From an uncultured Chitinophagaceae bacterium (GTDB lineage Bacteria > Bacteroidota > Bacteroidia > Chitinophagales > Chitinophagaceae): a DNA stretch of 44,797 nt. The position numbers were made by a program, and so were the translations under genes. Of the stretch, positions 36,476 through 42,503 are shown piece after piece. The stretch is from positions 1 through 44,797 of the forward strand of contig CAIKTE010000263.1 in NCBI GenBank assembly GCA_903830285.1, in the 5' to 3' direction. Numbering within the stretch: the first letter of the stretch is position 1; the number at the start of each line of letters is the position of its first letter. Below the pieces are notes generated by a model. The model made no database searches, had not been told where the DNA came from, and was given only the letters and a program-made list of their open reading frames with translations.

Positions 36476-37618
36476 ATGAAAAGGAAATTATTTATATTAT
36501 TAGCAGGGATATTATTTTTTGGATACGGGTTTACACAAACGGGTTCCGTTAATCAAATGAATCGCAGCATTAGCGGTTTGGTAAAAACAAAAGAGGGCAA
36601 GCCTGTCTCATTTGCTTCCATCATTCTAAAAGCAGACAATACAGTTAAAAACAGCATTGCCGATTCTTTGGGTTTCTTTAAACTGATGGTTCAGTCGGGC
36701 AATTCAATTACTATCAGAGCAGTTGGATATAAAGATGCAATGGTGAAGATCGACAAACAAGACAGTTTATTGATCGTGCTAAATACTGATGTAAATAAGC
36801 TGAAAGATGTGAGTGTTGCTGCATCATCGGCACCTGCATTGGCAACAGGGCAAACTTCTATTGCCGATCAACAGATCATTGCCAGTACACTCAATGATTT
36901 TAAAACAGGAGAAAACTTCTCAACCGGTAATTCCTATACGGAACACGCAGGTCTTAATTCAAGTCTCGACAATACACATAATATGGTGTTGGGACCTACC
37001 AGTAATATTTATATGGGTTCAGCTATTCCTGTTTTTTCCCATAAAGAAGATACCAAGGGCAGCCGTTATTTATACGACAAGTGGGTGAGAGGCTCTGTGG
37101 TCACAGCTCAAAATGTATTGTTCAATTATGATAAGTATTTGTTCAATTATGATAAGGTAGCAAAAAACCTCATGGCCATTCTGGCACAGGATAAATCTGT
37201 GATGATAGAACTGGATAGGCAAAATATTAAATCATTTAGTTTAATGGAAGACAATTCTAGCATTGATTTTGAAAAAGTGCCATTGATCAGTTCGCAGAAT
37301 TTCCAGATCGCATTGGTAAAAGCAGGAGGCAAGTATGCTTTATATAAATCCATCACCACAAAATTCACAAAGGCCAATTATGTAAGCAATGGCTTGACTG
37401 AGCGCGGAAATAATTTTGATGAGTATGTGGATGAGGCGATCTATTTTGTAGTAGCACCCAACAATATCCTGCGCAGGGTTGAATTGAAAAAGAAATCGGT
37501 CAAGACTGTTTTCTTTGAAGATGCGGCCAAAGTTGACAAATACTTTTCGGAACATAAATATGATGACATCAATGAGATCTTTTTGCAGGACCTGGTCTAT
37601 TATCTCAACGAAAAATAA
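36476..37618 (+). CDS. Carboxypeptidase-regulatory-like domain protein of unknown function
   Basis: A 380-residue exported protein. Residues 1-21 form a signal peptide (FGYGFTQ). A carboxypeptidase-regulatory-like fold (about 31-108) shows the classic ISGLVKTKEGKPVSFASI and IADSLGFFKLMV strands. The rest (about 110-380) is not a family I recognise: a Ser/Thr/Asn-rich stretch (120-190), then a mixed alpha/beta segment ending EIFLQDLVYYLNEK. An exact in-frame duplication (LFNYDKY then LFNYDKV) lies near residues 215-227. It is separated from uptake cluster 2 by a terminator and from the DUF3467 gene by 48 bp. Periplasmic or outer-membrane location is inferred from the signal peptide; no barrel strand pattern or lipobox is evident. 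Confidence 0.75.
   Translation: MKRKLFILLAGILFFGYGFTQTGSVNQMNRSISGLVKTKEGKPVSFASIILKADNTVKNSIADSLGFFKLMVQSGNSITIRAVGYKDAMVKIDKQDSLLIVLNTDVNKLKDVSVAASSAPALATGQTSIADQQIIASTLNDFKTGENFSTGNSYTEHAGLNSSLDNTHNMVLGPTSNIYMGSAIPVFSHKEDTKGSRYLYDKWVRGSVVTAQNVLFNYDKYLFNYDKVAKNLMAILAQDKSVMIELDRQNIKSFSLMEDNSSIDFEKVPLISSQNFQIALVKAGGKYALYKSITTKFTKANYVSNGLTERGNNFDEYVDEAIYFVVAPNNILRRVELKKKSVKTVFFEDAAKVDKYFSEHKYDDINEIFLQDLVYYLNEK
37118..37156 (+). repeat. 21-bp tandem duplication inside a coding region
   Basis: A 21-bp unit beginning TTGTTCAATTATGATAAG is repeated (18 bases of the second copy identical), encoding LFNYDKY-LFNYDKV in frame. It looks like recent replication slippage. Confidence 0.85.
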
Positions 37619-37666
37619 AACGCAGCAATACCTGAAATAGTTGGATATTTATTTACAAATCATTTT

Positions 37667-37978
37667 ATGGCCGAACAACAACAACCCAATCAACTGAACA
37701 TCGAAATATCCGAAGAAGTTGCAGAAGGCACTTATGCTAACTTAGCCATCATTACACATAGCCATGCAGAGTTTGTAATTGATTTTGTGAATGTGATGCC
37801 CGGCACTCCCAAGAGCAAAGTAAAGAGCAGGATCATTTTTACACCCATGCACGCCAAACGCTTCATGAAAGCCATGATCGATAATATTGAAAAATATGAA
37901 GCAGTGAATGGCAGTATTCAGGACCTGGAACAAATTGAGATACCTATGAATTTCGGGGGGCCTACGGCGCAAGCTTGA
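37667..37978 (+). CDS. DUF3467 protein
   Basis: A 103-residue cytoplasmic protein matching DUF3467: ISEEVAEGTYANLAIITHSHAEFVIDFV, MPGTPKSKVKSRIIFTPMHAKRF and a helix ending IDNIEKYEAVNG. The family is widespread in Bacteroidota, often near RNA-polymerase genes, and has no established biochemical role. The Lys/Arg-rich middle segment could contact nucleic acid, but that is speculation. A Gln/Pro-rich N-terminus (MAEQQQPNQ) precedes the domain. The stop codon is followed after two bases by a heptad array of the AGTCGGG family, so this gene may be the last of its transcript. Confidence 0.85.
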   Translation: MAEQQQPNQLNIEISEEVAEGTYANLAIITHSHAEFVIDFVNVMPGTPKSKVKSRIIFTPMHAKRFMKAMIDNIEKYEAVNGSIQDLEQIEIPMNFGGPTAQA

Positions 37979-37980
37979 TT

Positions 37981-38068
37981 AGTCGGGAGTCGATAGTCGG
38001 GAGTCAGGAGTCAGGAAAGAGTCTGGAGTCAAGAAGGAAGAGTCGGGAGTCTTGAGTTAGGAGTCTGG
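37981..38068 (+). repeat. Tandem 7-bp array, AGTCGGG family
   Basis: Twelve 7-bp units in one phase, apart from a 4-base slip at 38016-38019; eleven are AGTCNNN or AGTTNNN and one is degenerate. Examples are AGTCGGG, AGTCAGG, AGTCTGG and AGTCTTG. The array begins 2 bases after the DUF3467 stop codon. The same family appears inverted at 38457-38491. Confidence 0.85.
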
Positions 38069-38077
38069 AAACGCGAG

Positions 38078-38437
38078 TTATAAGAATTTATCGGGGTTGT
38101 TGATCATGTACCAGATCAGTTTGCTAACTTCCGTGTTTAAAGAACTAAGTTTTTCATATTAGTAAGTTGGAAAATGTCACCCTGAGGTTCTCGAAGGGTG
38201 ATTAACGAAATCTTCCACACTAAATCATGCTTCGAGTGCCTCAGCATGACACACGTAAATTAATTTCCTTCTTCTATACGCTTCTACAATATTGGTACAA
38301 ACAGATCTTGATGATCTTCTGATTTGATCAGTCAAAGAAAATTTTTCTTCGTTAGGAAATAGCTTTGTAATGATAAATATATCCATCGCTAATTCATATG
38401 CCTTCTTAAATGCAAGCAGTTCTTTATAATGTCCCAT
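38078..38437 (-). pseudogene. Four-helix-bundle (S23/IVP-like) gene split by a REP-like element
   Basis: The 5' part, read from the ATG at 38435-38437, encodes MGHYKELLAFKKAYELAMDI, then FPNEEKFSLTDQIRRSSRSV and NIVEAYRRR, the hallmark first half of four-helix-bundle proteins (usually about 115-125 residues). The open frame then enters the REP-like element (38178-38248) and stops at 38225. On the far side, 38158-38078 encodes YEKLSSLNTEVSKLIWYMIN then NPDKFL and a stop, which matches the usual last helix and ending of the same family. About 35 central residues are missing, so the gene looks interrupted with loss of the middle. The function of this family is unclear; relatives are encoded in intervening sequences of 23S rRNA genes. 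Confidence 0.75.
38178..38248 (+). repeat. REP-like paired hairpin element, copy 3
   Basis: The left hairpin is CACCCT (38178-38183), apex GAGGTTCTCGA, AGGGTG (38195-38200). The right hairpin is CATGCT (38226-38231), apex TCGAGTGCCTC, AGCATG (38243-38248). The spacer is 25 nt. It has the same order as copy 1 and lies between the two remnants of the four-helix-bundle gene; its right end encodes the last residues of the truncated frame. Confidence 0.82.
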
Positions 38438-38456
38438 ATATATAATTTAATGCGTT

Positions 38457-38491
38457 CCCGACTCCCGACTTACGACTAAGAACTCCCGACT
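38457..38491 (-). repeat. Heptad array next to the radC stop, AGTCGGG family inverted
   Basis: Five 7-bp units, CCCGACT three times with TACGACT and AAGAACT between, ending one base before the radC stop codon (38493-38495, minus). On the minus strand the unit is AGTCGGG, the same as the array at 37981-38068, so the two arrays face each other around the broken four-helix-bundle gene. Confidence 0.8.
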
Positions 38492-38492
38492 C

Positions 38493-39182
38493 CTAAAGAA
38501 TTCCTTCGTCTGCAAAACTGAAATAACCTTCATCACTTACAATGATGTGATCGGTAATAATGATATCGAAATATTTAGCGGCTTCTTTTATTTTGTATGT
38601 GAGTTCTTCATCCTGTCTACTGGGTTTTAAATTGCCGCTGGGATGATTGTGCGAAAGGATGATCGCTGTGGCATTGTGTTCCAGTGCTTTCTTTAAAATG
38701 ATCCGCGGGTCGGCAACAGTGCCGGTAATACCTCCTTCGCTGATGATCTCATGATGCAGGATCTTATTAGCACGGTTTAAAAATACCACTGCAAATACTT
38801 CCTGTTTTTTATACTGCAATTGTGCGCGTAAATATTCGGCAATATCACTACTGCTGAAGATGCTGGTCTTTTTCTTTATGGCACTGTCTCTTCGGATCCC
38901 TAATTCCAAAGCCGCTGAGATTGTGATAGACTTTGCAGCACCCAGACCCTTGATCTTGAACTGCAGATAATCCTGCACCGAAAGCTTACCGAGTTTTTGA
39001 AGATCGTTATCAACTGACGTCAATAATTCTTTGGCAAGATCTACTGCAGTCTTATCTTTTGTGCCGTTATTGATGAGAATGGCGAGTAGTTCGGAATTGC
39101 TTAAAGATGCTGCACCTTTTAAGATGAGTTTTTCTCTGGGTCGATCATCTTCGGCCCAATCCTTAATTGATAATTTATCCAT
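38493..39182 (-). CDS. radC: RadC family JAB1/MPN-domain protein
   Basis: A 229-residue RadC protein. The N-terminal helix-hairpin-helix-like region (about 1-85) starts SIKDWAEDDRPREKLILKGA, with LSNSELLAILINNGT, and contains FKIKGLGAAKS. The C-terminal JAB1/MPN metalloprotease-like domain (about 105-229) has FLNRANKILHHEIISEGGITGT and the zinc-binding signature SHNHPSGNLKPSRQDEELT (H-x-H, then Ser and Asp). RadC was named for a presumed repair function that later proved doubtful, so its real role is unsettled. It diverges from prs and ends next to a heptad array. All metal ligands appear intact. Confidence 0.92.
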   Translation of the reverse strand: MDKLSIKDWAEDDRPREKLILKGAASLSNSELLAILINNGTKDKTAVDLAKELLTSVDNDLQKLGKLSVQDYLQFKIKGLGAAKSITISAALELGIRRDSAIKKKTSIFSSSDIAEYLRAQLQYKKQEVFAVVFLNRANKILHHEIISEGGITGTVADPRIILKKALEHNATAIILSHNHPSGNLKPSRQDEELTYKIKEAAKYFDIIITDHIIVSDEGYFSFADEGIL

Positions 39183-39296
39183 GAATTTATTTTTATATAC
39201 AGCTATTCATGGAGGAGAATATGCAAAGAAAAACGCTTGTGATTACAAGGTTTAAAAATTAATACAAAGCAATTTACAATTTCTTCATCGAATCTT

Positions 39297-39304
39297 TATC
39301 TTCG
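39297..39304 (+). promoter_or_regulatory. Possible -7 box of prs
   Basis: TATCTTCG resembles TAnnTTTG and lies 17 bp before the prs start codon in the short radC/prs divergent gap. No clear -33 partner was found. Confidence 0.25.
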
Positions 39305-39321
39305 CTGCAATTCGTAATGCT

Positions 39322-40284
39322 ATGAACCCATCAGTAAAAATCTTCTCAGGAATCGGTTCGCAGAAGCTTGCCGAAAAAATATCTCAGCGTTTCGGGGCAC
39401 CCTTAGGAAAAATAAATATTCAGCGTTTCAGTGATGGGGAATTTCAGCCCATATTTCTGGAGAGTATTCGCGGCGATTATGTTTTTTTGGTACAAAGCAC
39501 TTATGCGCCTACCGATAATCTGATGGAGCTTTTATTGATGATCGATGCTGCAAAACGTGCCAGCGCCTATAAGATCATCGTTGTTATCCCTTATTATGGC
39601 TATGCCCGGCAGGATAGAAAGGATAAACCCCGTGTGGCCATCGGAAGTAAATTAGTGGCTACTTTGCTGCAGGCGGCAGGTGCTAATAGGGTGATTACCA
39701 TGGATTTACATGCTCCTCAAATACAAGCTTTCTTCGAGATACCGGTAGATCATCTGGATAGTTCCGCAATTTTTATCCCTTACATTGAGCAACTTAAATT
39801 GCCAAACCTTACCTTTGCCGCCCCCGACGTAGGAAGTACGAACAGGGTGAGAGAGATCAGCAGCTTTTTTAATGCGGAAATGGTGATCTGTGACAAGCAT
39901 AGAAAGAGAGCCAATGAGATAGCCAGTATGGTGGTGATAGGTGAAGTGAAAGATAGAGACATTGTGTTGATAGATGATATTTGTGATACGGGCGGAACAT
40001 TGGCGAAGGCAGCACAACTGCTGATGGATAAAGGAGCAAGAAGTGTAAGAGCATTGTGTACACATCCGGTTTTAAGTGGGGATGCTTACGAGAACATCGA
40101 AAACAGTGTGTTGGAAGAGTTGGTGGTTTGTGATACGATCCCTTTAAAAAAGGAAACAAAAAAAATAAAAGTTCTTTCAGTAGCCGACCTTTTTGCAATA
40201 GCGATCAGAAATGCGTATGAGAATAAGAGTATAACCAGTCTCTTTATTCATTCGCAGTTAAGAGGAAGAGATAAGCAAATTTGA
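39322..40284 (+). CDS. prs: Ribose-phosphate pyrophosphokinase
   Basis: Prs makes PRPP from ribose-5-phosphate and ATP, feeding purine, pyrimidine, histidine, tryptophan and NAD synthesis. The 320 residues are normal for class I enzymes. Visible signatures are RFSDGEFQP (about 35-43), the ATP-binding YYGYARQDRKDKPR flexible loop, MDLHAPQIQAFFEIPVDHL with the metal-binding His, and the PRPP loop DIVLIDDICDTGGTLAKAA (about 213-231). The C-terminal ITSLF segment is typical. The start is the first ATG after the intergenic region. The stop is followed within 7 bases by two heptad arrays that fill most of the gap to the L25 gene. Confidence 0.96.
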   Translation: MNPSVKIFSGIGSQKLAEKISQRFGAPLGKINIQRFSDGEFQPIFLESIRGDYVFLVQSTYAPTDNLMELLLMIDAAKRASAYKIIVVIPYYGYARQDRKDKPRVAIGSKLVATLLQAAGANRVITMDLHAPQIQAFFEIPVDHLDSSAIFIPYIEQLKLPNLTFAAPDVGSTNRVREISSFFNAEMVICDKHRKRANEIASMVVIGEVKDRDIVLIDDICDTGGTLAKAAQLLMDKGARSVRALCTHPVLSGDAYENIENSVLEELVVCDTIPLKKETKKIKVLSVADLFAIAIRNAYENKSITSLFIHSQLRGRDKQI

Positions 40285-40290
40285 GGATGA

Positions 40291-40325
40291 ATGCTAAATG
40301 TTAGATATTGAATGTTGGATGATAG
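40291..40325 (+). repeat. Heptad array, ATGTTAG family, after prs
   Basis: Five 7-bp units, ATGCTAA, ATGTTAG, ATATTGA, ATGTTGG and ATGATAG, starting 6 bases after the prs stop codon. It is the same family as 20538-20615, 21241-21352 and 21647-21688, about 19 kb away. Confidence 0.8.
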
Positions 40326-40344
40326 ATGGGAATCATGAGTAGTA

Positions 40345-40382
40345 CGGACTTTCCGTCTTTCCGACTTCTGACTTACGGACTT
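40345..40382 (-). repeat. Heptad array, AGTC family, before rplY
   Basis: Five units of CGGACTT/CCGACTT/CTGACTT/TCCGTCT type with two small phase slips. On the minus strand they read AAGTCNG, close to the AGTCGGG family of 37981-38068. It sits 20 bp from the ATGTTAG-type array, so two families share one gap. Confidence 0.6.
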
Positions 40383-40423
40383 TTGTACAACATAGTTCTT
40401 TCAAATAAAACAATCATAATAAA

Positions 40424-41074
40424 ATGAAAACAATTACAATCGAAGGACAACTGAGGACCGAATACGGCAAAAAAGCCACCCGTCAGCTTCGCTCTCAGGA
40501 ATCAGTGCCAGGTGTAATTTACGGAGGCGAAAAAGAGATCAATTTCTCAGCTCCTGCAAAGGCTTTCAGGCCCCTGGTTTACACAGCAGAATTTCAGTTA
40601 ACAGAAGTAAAAGTGGATGGCAAAACTTACAATTGCATCTTGAAGGATCTTCAATTTGATAAAGTAAGTGATGAATTAATTCACGTAGATCTTTTGGAAT
40701 TGGTAGGCGACAAAAAAGTGGTTGCTACCTTACCTATTAAATTTACAGGTGTTGCTGTAGGTGTAAAAGAAGGTGGTAAACTGATCACTAAAATGAAAGC
40801 TTTAAACGTAAAGACTTTACCAAAGTATTTAAAAGAATTCATTGAAGTGGATATTACCAATCTGGAACTAAACGGAAACATTCGTGTAGAAGATGTGAAG
40901 GATGAACATCTTGAGATCATGAATTCACCACGTATTCCTATTGCATCAGTTGTATTGACCAGACAATTGAAACAGGAAGAAAATGCTGCACCAACTGCCG
41001 CTGCTGCACCTGCTGCTGCTGCTGCACCTGCTGCAAAAGCTGCTGCTCCTGCTAAAGACAGCAAGAAAAAATAA
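40424..41074 (+). CDS. rplY: 50S ribosomal protein L25/general stress protein Ctc
   Basis: L25 binds 5S rRNA in the large subunit; the long form with an added beta domain is called TL5/Ctc. The 216 residues comprise the N-terminal 5S-binding domain (about 1-90, opening IEGQLRTEYGKKATRQLRSQ and VPGVIYGGEKE), the C-terminal beta domain (about 95-185, LPIKFTGVAVGVKEGGKL and LKEFIEVDITNL) and an Ala/Pro-rich then Lys-rich flexible tail (about 190-216). It precedes pth; the prs-rplY-pth order is common in bacteria. A strong terminator follows, so pth may be transcribed separately. Confidence 0.95.
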   Translation: MKTITIEGQLRTEYGKKATRQLRSQESVPGVIYGGEKEINFSAPAKAFRPLVYTAEFQLTEVKVDGKTYNCILKDLQFDKVSDELIHVDLLELVGDKKVVATLPIKFTGVAVGVKEGGKLITKMKALNVKTLPKYLKEFIEVDITNLELNGNIRVEDVKDEHLEIMNSPRIPIASVVLTRQLKQEENAAPTAAAAPAAAAAPAAKAAAPAKDSKKK

Positions 41075-41097
41075 TCAACGTTTTTTCAATAATAAAA

Positions 41098-41126
41098 ATC
41101 CTTCAACGTTTGTTGAAGGATTTTTT
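41098..41126 (+). terminator. Intrinsic terminator after rplY
   Basis: A 10-bp perfect stem (ATCCTTCAAC at 41098-41107, GTTGAAGGAT at 41112-41121) with a GTTT loop and a T-run to 41126. It overlaps an upstream extension of the pth open frame, which argues that pth really starts at 41167. Confidence 0.93.
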
Positions 41127-41166
41127 ATTTGAACAATGCAAGCGCTATTTCAATATTTTTACAATC

Positions 41167-41742
41167 ATGAATAAGTTTCTGATCATAGGTCTGGGTAATG
41201 TGGGAACAGAGTATCACCGCACACGCCATAATATAGGCTTTGATGTGGTGGATGCATTTGTATTAAAGCATGGAGGTATGTTTCAATTGGGAAGATTGGC
41301 TTATGTGGCAGAAGTAAAATGGAAAGGGAAAATATTCATCTGTATCAAGCCTACTACTTTTATGAACCTGAGCGGAAAGGCATTCAAATATTGGATGGAC
41401 AAAGAAAAGCTGGCTTTAGAAAATACATTGACCATTGTGGATGAAGTGGCATTACCGCTCTCCAAATTGAGGCTTCGCCCTTCCGGCAGTGCCGGTGGTC
41501 ATAATGGATTGAAAGATATTCAGCTTACTTTAGGAACGGATCTGTATCCAAAACTTCGTTTTGGTGCGGGTAACAATTTCCCCAAAGGCATGCAGGTAGA
41601 ATTTGTATTGGGTCGTTGGTGGCCCGAAGAGCAGGCCATTGTTCAGCAGAAAATAGAGAAATGCACCGAAGTCATTGAATCATTTGCGGTTATGGGTATC
41701 GAAAAAGCAATGAATTCAATAAATAATTTATCCTTCACATAA
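41167..41742 (+). CDS. pth: Peptidyl-tRNA hydrolase
   Basis: Pth releases peptides from peptidyl-tRNAs dropped by ribosomes. The start MNKFLIIGLGNVGTEY gives 191 residues, the usual size; the frame is open for 57 bases further upstream, but that part runs through the rplY terminator. The catalytic His21 lies in TRHNIGFDVVD. Other family residues are in KPTTFMNLSGKA, the VDEVALPL Asp region, and LRPSGSAGGHNGLKDI with the Asn that contacts the tRNA end. The protein ends AMNSINNLSFT. It follows rplY after a terminator, so it is probably read from its own promoter in the 40 bp before the start or by read-through. Confidence 0.95.
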   Translation: MNKFLIIGLGNVGTEYHRTRHNIGFDVVDAFVLKHGGMFQLGRLAYVAEVKWKGKIFICIKPTTFMNLSGKAFKYWMDKEKLALENTLTIVDEVALPLSKLRLRPSGSAGGHNGLKDIQLTLGTDLYPKLRFGAGNNFPKGMQVEFVLGRWWPEEQAIVQQKIEKCTEVIESFAVMGIEKAMNSINNLSFT

Positions 41743-41868
41743 TAAAACAAGCTATTATACAGTTATAGTTAGTGGAAATATAATTCAAGTAACCATTACA
41801 AACTAATCCCGGGCTATTCTTAGCCCTCCAAGTTGCAGGTTGCTTAATTACTATTTAATGCTATTACT

Positions 41869-42480
41869 ATGAAAATATTCTGCGTGGGTCGAAATTATAG
41901 CGATCATGCAAAGGAATTAGGCAATGCTGTTCCCGAAGAACCTGTAATATTCATGAAGCCCAAAAGTGCTTTATTACAGAGTCATGCTCCATTCTATTAC
42001 CCTGAATTCTCCAACGAACTTCATTATGAAGTAGAACTGGTTTTGCATATATGCAAGAACGGGAAATATATACCCGAACGTCAGGCTAACAAATACTACA
42101 ATAAACTTACCGTAGGGATCGATTTTACTGCCAGAGATATTCAAACTGAATTAAAGAAGAAAGGATTGCCCTGGGAAAAGGCGAAAGCATGGGATAATTC
42201 TGCTGTAGTAGGTAAATGGATCGATATCACGCCTGATTTATTAAAGAAGCCTCACCATTTTACACTGCTCAATAATGAGGCGAAAGTGCAGGATGGCAAC
42301 AGTAAGGACATGATCTTTTCATTCGATCATATCGTATCACATATTTCAAATTATTTCTCACTCAACATTGGAGACCTTGTATTTACAGGAACACCTGCAG
42401 GAGTAGGTGAATGTGTTGTAGGTGATAAGTTGGAAGGATATTTAGAAAAGGACAAAATGTTTGAAGTGGAAATTAAATAA
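41869..42480 (+). CDS. Fumarylacetoacetate hydrolase-family protein
   Basis: A 203-residue single-domain FAH-fold enzyme, the compact form represented by FAHD1-type acylpyruvases and oxaloacetate decarboxylases. The N-terminus MKIFCVGRNYSDHAKELGN and PVIFMKPKSAL are typical. The metal ligands are Glu54 and Glu56 in LHYEVELVLHI and Asp85 in VGIDFTARDIQ. The loop KKKGLPWEKAKAWDNSAVVG and the C-terminal GDLVFTGTPAGVG complete the signature. The substrate could be acylpyruvate, oxaloacetate or a catabolic intermediate; no aromatic-degradation genes flank it. It lies 23 bases before the E1 dehydrogenase gene and may share its transcript. A small hairpin without a T-run (41811-41826) lies upstream. 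Confidence 0.88.
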   Translation: MKIFCVGRNYSDHAKELGNAVPEEPVIFMKPKSALLQSHAPFYYPEFSNELHYEVELVLHICKNGKYIPERQANKYYNKLTVGIDFTARDIQTELKKKGLPWEKAKAWDNSAVVGKWIDITPDLLKKPHHFTLLNNEAKVQDGNSKDMIFSFDHIVSHISNYFSLNIGDLVFTGTPAGVGECVVGDKLEGYLEKDKMFEVEIK

Positions 42481-42503
42481 AGAAGAAAAACCGGGTATAT
42501 AAA

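Noticed and set aside
41110-41166. Upstream extension of pth by 19 codons.
   Set aside because: It overlaps the rplY terminator hairpin, and Pth proteins start at the IIGLGN strand.
41811-41826. GGGCTA/TAGCCC hairpin between pth and the FAH-family gene as a terminator.
   Set aside because: It has a perfect 6-bp stem but no T-run follows, so there is no firm basis for a call.
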